A stretch of DNA of 64,000 nt from Chthonomonas sp. UBA2387 (GCA_002343445.1 DDSP01000048.1:88605-152604), one strand, 5' to 3'. Positions 49,844-59,361 are shown, numbered from the stretch's first letter. Numbers and translations: made by a program. Notes: generated by a model from the letters alone, not told the origin.

Positions 49844-50830
49844 TTACGACTCCTCCACCAGGTCTTGAAACTCCTCGTTGTTCAGCTGGCGGCGTTCCTC
49901 CGCCGTGAGCGGACCCCGGTATCGGCCCATCAACCCGCGCAGAGCGGCGATGCGCTTCTCGATGGGCGGGTGCGTGCTGAACAGCGTGTCCGCGATCTGC
50001 ATGGGGCGGAACGGGTTGACGATGTACATGTGCTCGGTGGCTCGGTTGCGCACGCCGAGTTGTGCGGGGTCGCTGGCGATCTTCTGGAGGGCGCGGGCCA
50101 AGCCGTCTGGGTATCGCGTCAACTCGGCGGCCGTTGCATCGGCCATGTACTCGCGTTGGCGGCTCACGGCCAGTTCGAGCAGCTTGGCGAACAGCGGGGC
50201 GAGGATGGCGAGCGCGATGCCGATGGCCAGCATGACCAGTTGTCCCTGGCCTTGGCCCTCGCTCTTTCGGCGTCGCCCACCCCCGTACCACAGGCTGCGC
50301 AGGAACAGATCGGAGATCAGCGGAATCAGCCCGGCGACCAGGCCGATCGTGGTCATGAACCGGATGTCGTAGTTGCGGATGTGGGCGATTTCGTGGGCCA
50401 TCACGCCCTGCAACTCGTCGCGGTCGAGCTTCTCGATGAGCCCCGTGGTGAACACGACGACTCCCGAGCGGGGGTCCTTGCCCGTGGCGAACGCATTGGG
50501 CGAGGGGTCGTCGATGATGTAGACCTTGGGCATGGGGATGCCCGCCGCGATGGCCATTTCCTCGGCCACGTTGCGGAGCCGCCGGTCCTCGTCGTGGGTG
50601 GCTTCGCGCGCGGCGGAGACCTGGAGCACGATGGAGCCGCCCGCGTAGTGCGCGACGATGGCCGCGACGACGCCCAGCGCCGCCGCTCCCGCCGCGCCGA
50701 GCGCGAGCGACCCGGGCGAATACACTTCGGCGAACACCCCGCCCAACAAGCTGAGGAGCACGACCAGGAGAAATCCCAGGAAGATGCTCCACCGCTTGTT
50801 GGCGTCGATCTGTTGTCTCAACGTCCGCAT
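49844..50830 (-). CDS. htpX: HtpX-like M48 membrane protease
   Basis: 328 aa from ATG 50830. Two N-terminal membrane segments (WSIFLGFLLVVLLSLLGGVF; LGAAGAAALGVVAAIVAHYA), then MPKVYIIDDPSPNAFATGKD, the zinc motif HEIAH in VMAHEIAHIRNYD, a further membrane hairpin (TIGLVAGLIPLISDLFL and LVMLAIGIALAILAPLFAKL) and SRQREYMADATAAEL with the third zinc ligand Glu. THPPIEKRIAALRGL near the C-terminus is also typical. It degrades damaged membrane proteins. A -10 TATGAT (50845-50840, minus strand) ends 9 bases before the ATG, leaving almost no leader. Confidence 0.93.
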   Translation of the reverse strand: MRTLRQQIDANKRWSIFLGFLLVVLLSLLGGVFAEVYSPGSLALGAAGAAALGVVAAIVAHYAGGSIVLQVSAAREATHDEDRRLRNVAEEMAIAAGIPMPKVYIIDDPSPNAFATGKDPRSGVVVFTTGLIEKLDRDELQGVMAHEIAHIRNYDIRFMTTIGLVAGLIPLISDLFLRSLWYGGGRRRKSEGQGQGQLVMLAIGIALAILAPLFAKLLELAVSRQREYMADATAAELTRYPDGLARALQKIASDPAQLGVRNRATEHMYIVNPFRPMQIADTLFSTHPPIEKRIAALRGLMGRYRGPLTAEERRQLNNEEFQDLVEES

Positions 50831-51090
50831 GGCCACAGAATCATACGCCAAACGGGGTCGCGCGTTGAGGGCGGTCAGCGTCGACACATCCGAGCAGCCC
50901 CAAGGCGCGACCACGGCGAGGGGCCTTGACGCCAGGTGTTGGTCGCTGGCTCCAAGGCCGCCGAAGAGGACGGAACGCGCCTCAGGGGCTTCGTCGGCTA
51001 CTGGTCGCTCGAGGTGCCTCGTCGGGGCGTGGGTGGGCCGTGTCGCCGGCACACAGCGGTGTGACCAACTAACCCTTTGATGCGAACTGC

Positions 51091-51585
51091 TTAGATCCAA
51101 CAGACCCGACCAGTGGTTGTCGGATTCGGCCCCCTAACCCGGCCATTGTCGTCGATCAATGGCCGGGGAACGCCGAAACGCTCAGCGAGGGACTCCGCAG
51201 CCGTGGCCAGCGACTCGCGATCGTCCTCGCTCAGACATGGGGCGCAATAGTGAAGCTCCGCGTAGCAATCCAGACTTGAATCGGGGCAACAGCGAGGAAC
51301 CCCTTTGCCGAGTATTGCGAAATCAGCCTCCGTGATCAGCACCATTCCCGGCAGCTTGCCTCTGTCCGTCTTCCGTTGCTCCCACAAGGCCGTCAGTTTG
51401 TCATTCGAGGCCTCCATCTCTTCGGTCAGAAGGAGGAGCGACAGGCAGTTCTGTGCTTTGTCGGCCGCAGTGCACTCGAACAACTCCTGCAATATCTTGG
51501 ATTTGTATTGACTCGGACGATAGACCAGCCGGACAAACACGAGACCGCAGGTCGTTCGATCTAGCGCAACTCCCAAGACACGCAC
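51091..51585 (-). CDS. Small protein, cassette B gene 3
   Basis: 164 aa from GTG 51585, preceded by AGAGG and overlapping the previous gene by 25 bases. Six Cys occur in the second half (RCCPDSSLDCYAELHYCAPC and a terminal VCWI), possibly metal-binding. The segment YAELHYCAPCLSEDDRESLA followed by an Ala/Leu helix parallels the C-terminal part of cassette A gene 3. The N-terminal half (LLLLTEEMEASNDKLTALWE, VLITEADFAILG) has no recognised family. It is the last gene of the trio and ends 261 bases before htpX. Confidence 0.6.
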   Translation of the reverse strand: MRVLGVALDRTTCGLVFVRLVYRPSQYKSKILQELFECTAADKAQNCLSLLLLTEEMEASNDKLTALWEQRKTDRGKLPGMVLITEADFAILGKGVPRCCPDSSLDCYAELHYCAPCLSEDDRESLATAAESLAERFGVPRPLIDDNGRVRGPNPTTTGRVCWI

Positions 51586-51983
51586 CTCTTCCGACTAGCA
51601 ATGCTGGCGATCAACCTTCCATCAGGCTCAACATGAAGGGTCAGCCTTTGTTCGGCCATCGGACGGTGGAACACGACGTCAATTCCAGCATCCCCGCGGA
51701 CCGATACAGCCACAGATCCGGTGCAATAGGAACGGTTACCGATGAATGACTTGAGGGCAGTCTTAGCGATCTCAATGTTGGTCAATGTCGGTCGAGTCAG
51801 TCCATATTCGTCAACTTCGTCCAGAGCCTCCTTCAGAAGGCTCGCCGCGCAATCGGCCACTCTGATCTTTTCGATTTGGTCAACCGATCTGGTCCACGCG
51901 AAGTCGCCGTGAGTCACGCTCGTGAAACGACCGTCTAAGAGTCCGATCGTGCTGATCCGTTCGTTAGCATAGTCAAGAACCAT
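51561..51983 (-). CDS. Small protein, cassette B gene 2
   Basis: 140 aa from ATG 51983 (TTG 51989 would add two residues); it overlaps the TIGR04255 gene by 11 bases. The N-terminal half is helical; the C-terminal half has GSVAVSVRGDAGIDVVFHRP, AEQRLTLHVEPDGRLIASIA, a pattern of paired strands with GI-D and PDG turns seen in small proteins that accompany TIGR04255 genes. No signal peptide, so the suspected lipoprotein start of cassette A gene 2 is not conserved. Function unknown. Confidence 0.65.
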   Translation of the reverse strand: MVLDYANERISTIGLLDGRFTSVTHGDFAWTRSVDQIEKIRVADCAASLLKEALDEVDEYGLTRPTLTNIEIAKTALKSFIGNRSYCTGSVAVSVRGDAGIDVVFHRPMAEQRLTLHVEPDGRLIASIASRKRCVSWELR

Positions 51984-52731
51984 CTGCAAACCCCCAGCGC
52001 TTGCGCGCGTTCTCCGTCAACAACTCAATGAAAAACTTCTGCAGCTCGTCGTGCACCGTAACCAGGCTATGGAGCCAACCCAAGTCGTGGTCAATATAGC
52101 GGCCAGCAGATGTTTCCAGCCAGAACCCTGGACCAGACTCTGAAGCATCATAACCCAAGACTCGCAACCTGAAATCGAACGGTGCGCGGTTGAAATTGAG
52201 AGCGGCTTCGTGAATCTTGCTAGATCCGCTCACGAACTTCTTGTTCCACCACACGTGTGCAAAATATTCTTCGACTGTATCCGCTTGCGAACCTCGTTCC
52301 TCGTCCACCTTGTTGACGTAGACAAGATTCGCGAGCTTTACTTGCTCCTCCTCAATGCCCAGCGCTTCGGCGACCTCCGCCAACGCTCCGGCCATTGCCC
52401 CGAAGCGAGGATAGCTCTCCGACTTGGAAACGTCGCACACGGCGGCTACGTACTCGGGCGTCAATTCAACCAGAGTCCCGTTCGAATGCGTGAATGCGAC
52501 CGCCGTTGCAGGCGCTAGAAACGGCAAGGGTTGCATAGGCTGGATCGCGAGCGGGGAGATCGAGGCGAAGCCGGTTGCTTTGAGGCGGGGCCACATTTCG
52601 GCGACCTGCTCCAGCCCAAACGACCACGGCTTGGACGCTGCGATCCGCAATTCCACCCTCCGAAGGGGGAGCATGGTGAACTCCAATTGGACTCGCGGTT
52701 CGATCTGTTGCATGCCAGTCTTTGAGTCCAT
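51973..52731 (-). CDS. TIGR04255 family protein (cassette B, gene 1)
   Basis: 252 aa, the same length as the cassette A protein. Shared features: VKLANLVYVNKV followed by DTVEEYF, the central alternating pattern around LVELTPEYVAAVCDVSKSES and YPRFGAMAGALAEVAEAL, and the C-terminal LGWLHSLVTVHDELQKFFIE, LLTENARKRWG. Overall identity to the first copy is low, so the two cassettes are old paralogues or separate acquisitions. The second gene starts within its last codons. The neighbouring ankyrin gene upstream is 235 bases away and probably not part of the unit. Confidence 0.7.
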   Translation of the reverse strand: MDSKTGMQQIEPRVQLEFTMLPLRRVELRIAASKPWSFGLEQVAEMWPRLKATGFASISPLAIQPMQPLPFLAPATAVAFTHSNGTLVELTPEYVAAVCDVSKSESYPRFGAMAGALAEVAEALGIEEEQVKLANLVYVNKVDEERGSQADTVEEYFAHVWWNKKFVSGSSKIHEAALNFNRAPFDFRLRVLGYDASESGPGFWLETSAGRYIDHDLGWLHSLVTVHDELQKFFIELLTENARKRWGFADGS

Positions 52732-52966
52732 TCTACGGCATGGATTGATTTCCTGCTCGGGACGTGACGACTTGCTTCAGATTGTGGCGAAGTCTTGCTG
52801 GTTCTACACCCCTGAGGGAGGTCGGCCCATGTTCGAACTCGATGTATGGGTCGGCCTGGTTCGACCGACCCAGAACGATGGGCGATGCCGCGCGATTGAG
52901 ACCCATCATTCACGTCGATGATGGGGTCGAACCGGTCGCGAGGGGCGGCGCGTTGAGGACGGCCGA

Positions 52967-54430
52967 TCAGCCCTTCCAGGCTGCCAGCACCTCGCGAGCG
53001 GCCGGGGAGCCGAACGGCTGCGCGGGCGGGGTCGCTCCGGCCTCCAGCAACAGACGCAAGGTGGTCGCAAAGTCGCCATCGCTCCGCCACGAGTTCTCCG
53101 AACCCCACAAGCAAGTGCCCAGTGCGGTTCCTCCATACACGTTCTTGGCCGTGAGCGAGGGCTTGTAGGGCAGGATCGCCTCGACCACATCGGCGTAGCC
53201 GTGCATCGCGCCCCGCATCAGGGGGCTCATGCCCTCGCCGTCCTGTTCGTCGGGCGGAAAGCCTCTGGCAAGCAGGAACCGCGCCACGGGCGTCCTGTGG
53301 TGAAAGGCGGACTCGCGCAGGAAACCAGGCGCGCTCGCCGCCAGCCGGGCTACCGCTTCGGGGTCGGCGTCGGCCTCGCGCTCGGCACTTTCGATCTGGC
53401 TCGCCCAGAGCCAGCCCATGAGCCTTAGTTCCGTGGGAGAGCGATCGAGAAGCACCTGGAGGCACTGAGTGGCGCCAAACTCGACGGCCGCCTGATGGAG
53501 CCGAGAGGACTCGAAGGCGTAGGTGTAGATGTGTTCGCCCGGGGCCTGGGGGATCATGGGGTTGCCCGGCTCGTTCTTGGCGCGGACCAGACCCCCGGGA
53601 TCGGCATCGAGCAGCCGTTCCAGCAGGGGTGCGTCGTCGAGCGAAGCAGCAATGAACACGTCCGGGGTTGCCCCGTGCTCGAGAAGGCGTCGGCATACCG
53701 GCTCGTTCCGGACTTGGACCTGGGCGGGAGTGCCTTCGTGGTCCACGTCGCGGGCGTCCAGTTCGGCGCCGGCTGCGACCAGCACGTCCACGATTTCGGG
53801 GGTCTTGGCGAAGTGCAGCGGGTACTGGCCGTCGCCTCCACGCCGGTGAACCGCTGCCGGGTCTCGGGCTAGGATGGCTTGGAGTTCGTCCAGCCAGCCC
53901 AGGCGAGCGGCGGCATGGGCGGTGAGGGTTGCGCCACGCTCCAGCAAGAAACGTGTCGTCGGCTCGTCGGAGAAGTCGAGCGGCCCAAAGCCTCCGGCCC
54001 ACCAATCGCTGATCGCGTTTGGGTCCGCGCCGTGCTCCAAGAGCAGGGTCATCAGCGGAATGTCGCCGCGCCGGGCGGCGACGGTGAGCGTGGTCGTTCC
54101 GAAGTCGGGTTCCCACTTGGAGTGAACCAGCGCCGGGTGCTGGTCGAGGATCGCGGCGGCGCGTTCGCGGTCCCCGGCGCGCAGGGCTGCGAAGAGGGCA
54201 GCCTGCCGGTCGGCGGAGCCTTCGACGAAGCGCTTCAACCGGGCCCACGACCCGAACCCATACGACCGTGCGACGGCGAGTTGGGCGTCGGAGAGTTTGG
54301 GTTGGGGCTTGCCGATCTCGGCGAAGCGGCCGGCGGCATCGGGGTCGCCGGAGCGGAAGGAGGCGAGCAGGGCCTTGGCCTGGCCTTTCAGGTGATCGAG
54401 AGAAGCCCGTTCGGGCAGCGTGTTGGACAT
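52967..54430 (-). CDS. Ankyrin-repeat protein
   Basis: 487 aa from ATG 54430, with AGAGGTTCC just upstream. After an N-terminal region (LKGQAKALLASFRSGDPDAA, LAVARSYGFGSWARLKRFVE) common to bacterial ankyrin proteins, repeats follow: TTLTVAARRGDIPLMTLLLE with HGADPNA, QYPLHFAKTPEIVDVLVAAG, SRLHQAAVEFGATQCLQVLL and MSPLMRGAMHGYADVVEAIL. No signal peptide or enzymatic domain. It would bind a protein partner in the cytoplasm. It is divergent from the GH116 gene. Confidence 0.85.
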   Translation of the reverse strand: MSNTLPERASLDHLKGQAKALLASFRSGDPDAAGRFAEIGKPQPKLSDAQLAVARSYGFGSWARLKRFVEGSADRQAALFAALRAGDRERAAAILDQHPALVHSKWEPDFGTTTLTVAARRGDIPLMTLLLEHGADPNAISDWWAGGFGPLDFSDEPTTRFLLERGATLTAHAAARLGWLDELQAILARDPAAVHRRGGDGQYPLHFAKTPEIVDVLVAAGAELDARDVDHEGTPAQVQVRNEPVCRRLLEHGATPDVFIAASLDDAPLLERLLDADPGGLVRAKNEPGNPMIPQAPGEHIYTYAFESSRLHQAAVEFGATQCLQVLLDRSPTELRLMGWLWASQIESAEREADADPEAVARLAASAPGFLRESAFHHRTPVARFLLARGFPPDEQDGEGMSPLMRGAMHGYADVVEAILPYKPSLTAKNVYGGTALGTCLWGSENSWRSDGDFATTLRLLLEAGATPPAQPFGSPAAREVLAAWKG

Positions 54431-54621
54431 GGAACCTCTATGCGTTCGCCCGAGGTCCGCGATCAGGCCGCACAAAGGCGTTGGTCGTATGAAGTTGTCG
54501 TTCGGTGGGCTGTGCCCTGTCCGCGGACCCGGTTGCGCCCGACGCGCTTGGGCCGATGATACCCACGCCGCTCTGGGCCGTAGGTAGACTCCCCTCGCGT
54601 TTCGCTGCAAGAGGTTTTGCC

Positions 54622-57522
54622 GTGGACAGTGTGGCCCCCAAGATGAGTCGTCGCGACGTTCTGGCTGTCGGCGGTGCGTTGGCTCTGGGGAGCGCCGGAG
54701 TTCACGCTTCAGATTCGCGCCAGAAAGGCCAGCCAAAACGGAAGCGGCTGAAGGACCTTCTGGCCAAACACGAGCCGGAGACCTACTCGGGGGACGACCT
54801 ACGTTACATCGGGATGCCCGTGGGCGGGCTTTTTGCCGGGACGGTCTATCTTGGCGGCGATGGGCAACTCTGGAATTGGGACGTCTTCAACGTCGGTCGT
54901 CTGGGTTGTGTCGAACGGGATAGCACGGTGTTCATGGGCGATACGCTCACAGCCATGGGGGGCGCGAACTACGTGGACCCCGTCCGACAACAGTCGCCGT
55001 TTCGTCAGGGGTGGCGACTGATTGTTGAAAGTGGCGGCGACCGAGCGGTGCGCTTCGGAGAGGTTCGTTTCCGTGGCGAGTATCCCATCGGTCGGGTCGA
55101 ATGCTCTCAGGCCGATGCGGACCTGCAGATGACGCTGGAGGCCTTCTCTCCCTTCGTCCCATTGGACGCCGAGAGTTCATCGTTTCCAGCGACCACGTTG
55201 ACGTTTCGGGTCTCCAACACCGGGCAACATCCGATCGTCGTGCGCCTCCAGTACGACGTCGAGAATCCGATCCTGATCGGAACGAGAGCGACACGCGACG
55301 ACGCCGTGTTGGCGGGGACTGCGACGAGTACGCGGAGCATCTCTTTCTCTGCGTCGCAGAAGCCACCGATCGGCCAAGGTCGGCCGACAATTGTGTTCGA
55401 GGATTGGCGCGATGGGGTGTATGGATCATGGACGACGACGGGCACCGCGTTCGGCGAGAGACCTCAACGGGTCGCCGCCATGCCGGCTTACATGGGCCGC
55501 ATCGAGGCTGGGACAGAGTTCGTAGCGAACAGCCACCAAACGCGCAACGGTGAGGACGTGGCAGAGGGTGACGCCCATGTAGGCAGACTTCGTTCGCCGG
55601 CGTTCACGATCTCACGGGACTTCATCAACTTGCGCGTGGGTGGCGGTTCGCACAAAGGCAAGACCTGCGTCAACCTCGTCGTCGGCGATCGCGTCGTCCG
55701 GTCGGTCACGGGCCGCAGCAGCAACGTGATGCGGTGGGAGTCGCTCTCGGTCTCGACGCTTCAGGGCGAGAACGCGACCTTGGAGGTCGTGGACGACGCG
55801 ACCGGCGGTTGGGGGAACATCGCCCTGGGAGAGGTGGAGTTTTCCGACGAGCCGAAGGGTTGGCCCAAGCTCGAAGACCTAGGGGACTTCGGCACCTTTT
55901 GTGCCGAGTTCGTGGGAGGCGCCACTGAAAGCACGGCCGACGAACGCTCCGGTCGTGTTTCCAAGCGACTGGCGATCGCGCCTGGCGAGGTCGTCGAAGC
56001 GACCTTGGTGATCGCTTGGCACTTCCCGAACTGCGCGCCTGGAATGCCGGGCAATCGCCACTGGTACGCCAAACGCTGGAGCGATGCTTCTGCCGTCGCC
56101 CAAGACCTGATCGCTCGATGGCCCGCTCTTCAAGCCACGACGCGGGCGTGGAACCGCTGCTGGTACGACTCGACGCTTCCCGCCTGGTTTCTCGACCGCA
56201 CGTTCGTCAACACCTCGGTACTCGCCACCACGACCTGTTTCCGGTTCGAAGACGGACGCTACTACTTCATGGAGGGGGTCGGTTGCTGTCCCGGCACGTG
56301 CACGCACGTATGGGGGTATGCGCAGGCGGTCGGTCGCGTCTTTCCCGAGATCGAACGCTACTTGCGCCGAGCCATCGACTTCGGCATCGCCTACCACGGC
56401 GAAACGGGGGCCATCGACTACCGGGCGGAATACCACCGCGCCGTCGCAACCGACGGCCAAGCCAGCTGCATCCTTCGCGCCTACCGGGAACACCTTGGAT
56501 CCGGCCACGACACGTTCCTCCGTTCAATCTGGCCGCAGGTCAAAGGGGCGATGGGCCACCTCATTTCGCAGGACCCTGACAAAGACGGCATCTTGGACGG
56601 CGCGCAATACAACACGCTCGATACGGCTTGGTATGGCAAGATCGCGTGGATCTCGTCCCTGTACGTGGCTGCGCTGCGGGCCTCCGAGGCTATGGCGACC
56701 GTCATGGAAGACGAAGCGTTCGCCCACGAGTGCCGACAACTTGCAGAACGCGGGTCGAAGCGCCTGGTTCAAGAGTTGTTCAACGGGGAGTACTTTGTCA
56801 ACAAGGCGGACGACGCGCATCCAGAAGCCAACAACACGCGCGACGGGTGCCACATCGACCAAGTCTACGGCCAGTCGTGGGCCATGCAAGTCGGGCTGCC
56901 GCGGGTGATTCCGGTGGCAGAGACCAAGGCTGCCCTGGCGGCACTGATGGAGCACAACTTCTTCGACGATGTTTGGGAGTACCGCCGCAAGATGAAGGAC
57001 ATTCCAGGAGGTCGCTGGTACGCCACTCCCAAGGAGGCGGGCATGGTCATGTGCAGCTTCCCAAAGGGAGGCGCCGCCCGCGCGATCGGACGGGGATCGG
57101 ACGCTTGGGCCGTCGGCTACTTCAACGAGTGCATGTCCGGGTTCGAGTATCAGGTGGCCAGCCACATGATCGCCGAGGGCATGCTCGAAGAAGGCCTCAC
57201 GTTGGTGCGGGCGATTCACGAGCGCTACCACGCATCCAAGCGGAACCCCTACAACGAAGTGGAGTGCTCGGACCACTATGGCCGTGCTGCGGCTTCGTAT
57301 GGCGCCTTTGTGGCGATCTGTGGCCTTCGCTTGAACGGCCCAAGGGGCACCATGACCATCGAGCCGAAGACGCCCGGCAGGCGTTTCCGTTCGGCGTTCA
57401 TCGACGAGCAGGGTTGGGGGTCGGTTGATCGCGCATCGAGCGGTGTCACGACCCGGCACTACCATTTCCGCGACGGCCGATTGGTCGAGCCGAGACCCAA
57501 AACAAGCTCATCGCTGGGATAG
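54622..57522 (+). CDS. Tat-exported GH116-type glycosidase with an inserted domain
   Basis: 966 aa from GTG 54622, 8 bases after AGAGG; ATG 54643 is the alternative. Twin-arginine signal SRRDVLAVGGALALGSAG. The GH116 (GBA2-like) N-terminal domain starts YIGMPVGGLFAGTVYLGGDG, and the catalytic domain has GTCTHVWGYAQAVGRVFPEI, DKDGILDGAQYNTLDTAWYG and ASYGAFVAICGLRLNGPRG. Between them, residues about 255-410 form an extra beta-sandwich (FEDWRDGVYGSWTTTGTAFG, RVGGGSHKGKTCVNLVVGDR, GGWGNIALGEVEFSD) of a type also found attached to levanases. GH116 enzymes act on beta-glucosides or beta-xylosides. The extra domain probably binds carbohydrate. Confidence 0.85.
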   Translation: MDSVAPKMSRRDVLAVGGALALGSAGVHASDSRQKGQPKRKRLKDLLAKHEPETYSGDDLRYIGMPVGGLFAGTVYLGGDGQLWNWDVFNVGRLGCVERDSTVFMGDTLTAMGGANYVDPVRQQSPFRQGWRLIVESGGDRAVRFGEVRFRGEYPIGRVECSQADADLQMTLEAFSPFVPLDAESSSFPATTLTFRVSNTGQHPIVVRLQYDVENPILIGTRATRDDAVLAGTATSTRSISFSASQKPPIGQGRPTIVFEDWRDGVYGSWTTTGTAFGERPQRVAAMPAYMGRIEAGTEFVANSHQTRNGEDVAEGDAHVGRLRSPAFTISRDFINLRVGGGSHKGKTCVNLVVGDRVVRSVTGRSSNVMRWESLSVSTLQGENATLEVVDDATGGWGNIALGEVEFSDEPKGWPKLEDLGDFGTFCAEFVGGATESTADERSGRVSKRLAIAPGEVVEATLVIAWHFPNCAPGMPGNRHWYAKRWSDASAVAQDLIARWPALQATTRAWNRCWYDSTLPAWFLDRTFVNTSVLATTTCFRFEDGRYYFMEGVGCCPGTCTHVWGYAQAVGRVFPEIERYLRRAIDFGIAYHGETGAIDYRAEYHRAVATDGQASCILRAYREHLGSGHDTFLRSIWPQVKGAMGHLISQDPDKDGILDGAQYNTLDTAWYGKIAWISSLYVAALRASEAMATVMEDEAFAHECRQLAERGSKRLVQELFNGEYFVNKADDAHPEANNTRDGCHIDQVYGQSWAMQVGLPRVIPVAETKAALAALMEHNFFDDVWEYRRKMKDIPGGRWYATPKEAGMVMCSFPKGGAARAIGRGSDAWAVGYFNECMSGFEYQVASHMIAEGMLEEGLTLVRAIHERYHASKRNPYNEVECSDHYGRAAASYGAFVAICGLRLNGPRGTMTIEPKTPGRRFRSAFIDEQGWGSVDRASSGVTTRHYHFRDGRLVEPRPKTSSSLG

Positions 57523-57624
57523 CTGCCCGCCTTGCTGGATCGGCCCGACCGTGACGGCGTCGGACCCACTCCCGTACAGCCCAAAGGTACACTTCACCCG
57601 CGATCTCCGCAAGGTTTCTCACCC

Positions 57625-58005
57625 GTGAACACGCCCAGCGACCTCAAGTACACCAGCACCCACGAGTGGGTGCGTCTCGAAGGAGACACCGTGACCATCG
57701 GCATCACCGACCACGCGCAGAGCGAACTCGGCGACATCGTGTTCGTCGAGTTGCCCACGGTGGGCCGCGCCCTGCAGCAGGAGGAGGAGTTTGGCAACAT
57801 CGAGAGCGTCAAGAGCGTCTCCCCTCTGTACGCCCCGGTGGCCGGCGAGGTGGTGGCGGTCAACGAAGCGCTCGGCGCCCGGTCCGAACTCGTCAACGGC
57901 GACCCCTACGGCGACGGGTGGATGGTCAAGCTTCGCGTGAGCGACGCCTCGCAGGTCGAGGCGCTCCTCGACGCCGACGCTTACCAAGCGGTCGCCGAAC
58001 ACTGA
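57625..58005 (+). CDS. gcvH: Glycine cleavage system H protein
   Basis: 126 aa from GTG 57625, with AAGG at 57611-57614. The lipoyl-lysine motif is FGNIESVKSVSPLYAPVAGE; YTSTHEWVRLEGDTVTIGIT and the C-terminal GDGWMVKLRVSD are typical. It carries the aminomethyl group between P and T proteins. gcvPA follows 10 bases on; gcvT and gcvPB are not in the window. Confidence 0.95.
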   Translation: MNTPSDLKYTSTHEWVRLEGDTVTIGITDHAQSELGDIVFVELPTVGRALQQEEEFGNIESVKSVSPLYAPVAGEVVAVNEALGARSELVNGDPYGDGWMVKLRVSDASQVEALLDADAYQAVAEH

Positions 58006-58015
58006 TTCCCAGCCC

Positions 58016-59344
58016 ATGGCTTACATCCCCCATACCGAACAAGATCGCCGCGCGATGCTCGAAACGATCGGCGTCGGCTCGATCAACGAGTTGTTTCGCG
58101 AGATTCCCGAGGCGTTGCGCGTGCAGGAAATGGACCTGCCCAAGGCCCTCGACGAGCATCAGCTTTACATTCACCTGCGCGAGATCGCGGCCAAGAACGT
58201 CAATCTGGCCGACACCGTGTGCTTCATGGGGGCGGGCATCTATGATCGGTATGTCCCGTCGCTCGTCGGCGCGGTGCTTTCGCGCGGCGAGTTTCTGACG
58301 GCTTACACGCCCTACCAGCCGGAGTTCTCGCAGGGCTACCTGCAGACCATCTACGAGTTCCAAACGATGGTCGCCGAACTGTACGGCATGGACTTGGCCA
58401 ACGCCTCGATGTACGACGGGGCTACGGCCATGGCCGAAGCCGCCATCCTCGCGACGGGCGTCGCCAACCGCACCAAGATCGTGGTCAGCGGCGCGGTCCA
58501 CCCCAACTACCGGCACGTGCTGGACACGTACTGCTGGTCGAACGAACTCACCGTCCAGACGATCGCGCCGACCGATGGCGCGACGACCGACTACTCTGCG
58601 GTGGACGGGGAGACGGCCTGCGTGATCGTTCAGTATCCGAACTTCTACGGCATCATCGAAGACCTAGGCGCGGCGCGAGACGCGGCGCGTGCCGCTGGCG
58701 CGATGTTCATCGTGGTCGCGGACCCGACCGCCATGGGGTTGCTCAAGCCGCCCGGTGCGTTCGATGCCGACATCGTGGTGGGCGAAGGCCAACCCCTGGG
58801 CATTCCGATGGGCCTTGGCGGCCCCGGCTGCGGCCTCTTCGCTTGCAAGCAGGAGCACGTCCGCCGCATTCCTGGACGGATCGTGGGCCGCACGACCGAC
58901 CATGCAGGCAACCCGGGCTATGTGATGACCCTGCGCACGCGCGAACAGGACATCCGCCGCGAGAAGGCCACGTCCAACATCTGCACCAACGAGGCGCTCA
59001 TGGCCATGGCCGCGACGGTTTACATGACGGCGCTTGGCAAGAACGGTCTTCGCTCGGTGGCCGAGTCCACGGTGCGCAACACGCAGTACGCCATGCGCCA
59101 ACTCACCGAGGCCGGTGGCCGGGTGAAGTTCCCCGGTCGGGTGTTCGGCGAGTTCGTGCTCGAACTGCCCCGCGATGCCGAGGCGGTTCAGAAGGAGTTG
59201 CTCAAGCAGCGGATTCTGGCGGGCTTGCCTTTGGGCGTATTCGACGAGTCTCTGAAGAACTGTCTGCTCGTTGCGGTCACCGAGATTCGGACCAAGGCGC
59301 AGATCGACCAGTTCGCGCGGCTGCTTCGCGCCGCGATTGCCTAG
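58016..59344 (+). CDS. gcvPA: Glycine dehydrogenase (decarboxylating) subunit 1
   Basis: 442 aa, the size of the split P-protein alpha subunit. Signatures: YIPHTEQDRRAMLETIGVGS, AYTPYQPEFSQGYLQTIYEF, YDGATAMAEAAILA, GEGQPLGIPMGLGGPGCGLF and GRTTDHAGNPGYVMTLRTRE. With the beta subunit (gcvPB, PLP-lysine) it decarboxylates glycine and passes the aminomethyl group to GcvH. The operon is cut short here: the next gene is the convergent dynamin-like gene, 17 bases beyond the stop, so gcvPB must be elsewhere. Confidence 0.95.
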   Translation: MAYIPHTEQDRRAMLETIGVGSINELFREIPEALRVQEMDLPKALDEHQLYIHLREIAAKNVNLADTVCFMGAGIYDRYVPSLVGAVLSRGEFLTAYTPYQPEFSQGYLQTIYEFQTMVAELYGMDLANASMYDGATAMAEAAILATGVANRTKIVVSGAVHPNYRHVLDTYCWSNELTVQTIAPTDGATTDYSAVDGETACVIVQYPNFYGIIEDLGAARDAARAAGAMFIVVADPTAMGLLKPPGAFDADIVVGEGQPLGIPMGLGGPGCGLFACKQEHVRRIPGRIVGRTTDHAGNPGYVMTLRTREQDIRREKATSNICTNEALMAMAATVYMTALGKNGLRSVAESTVRNTQYAMRQLTEAGGRVKFPGRVFGEFVLELPRDAEAVQKELLKQRILAGLPLGVFDESLKNCLLVAVTEIRTKAQIDQFARLLRAAIA

Positions 59345-59361
59345 AGACGTTGGACCCTCGG

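Noticed and set aside
52903..52924. CCATCAT/ATGATGG hairpin as a terminator between the ankyrin gene and cassette B
   Set aside because: The stem is short and no T-run follows on either strand.
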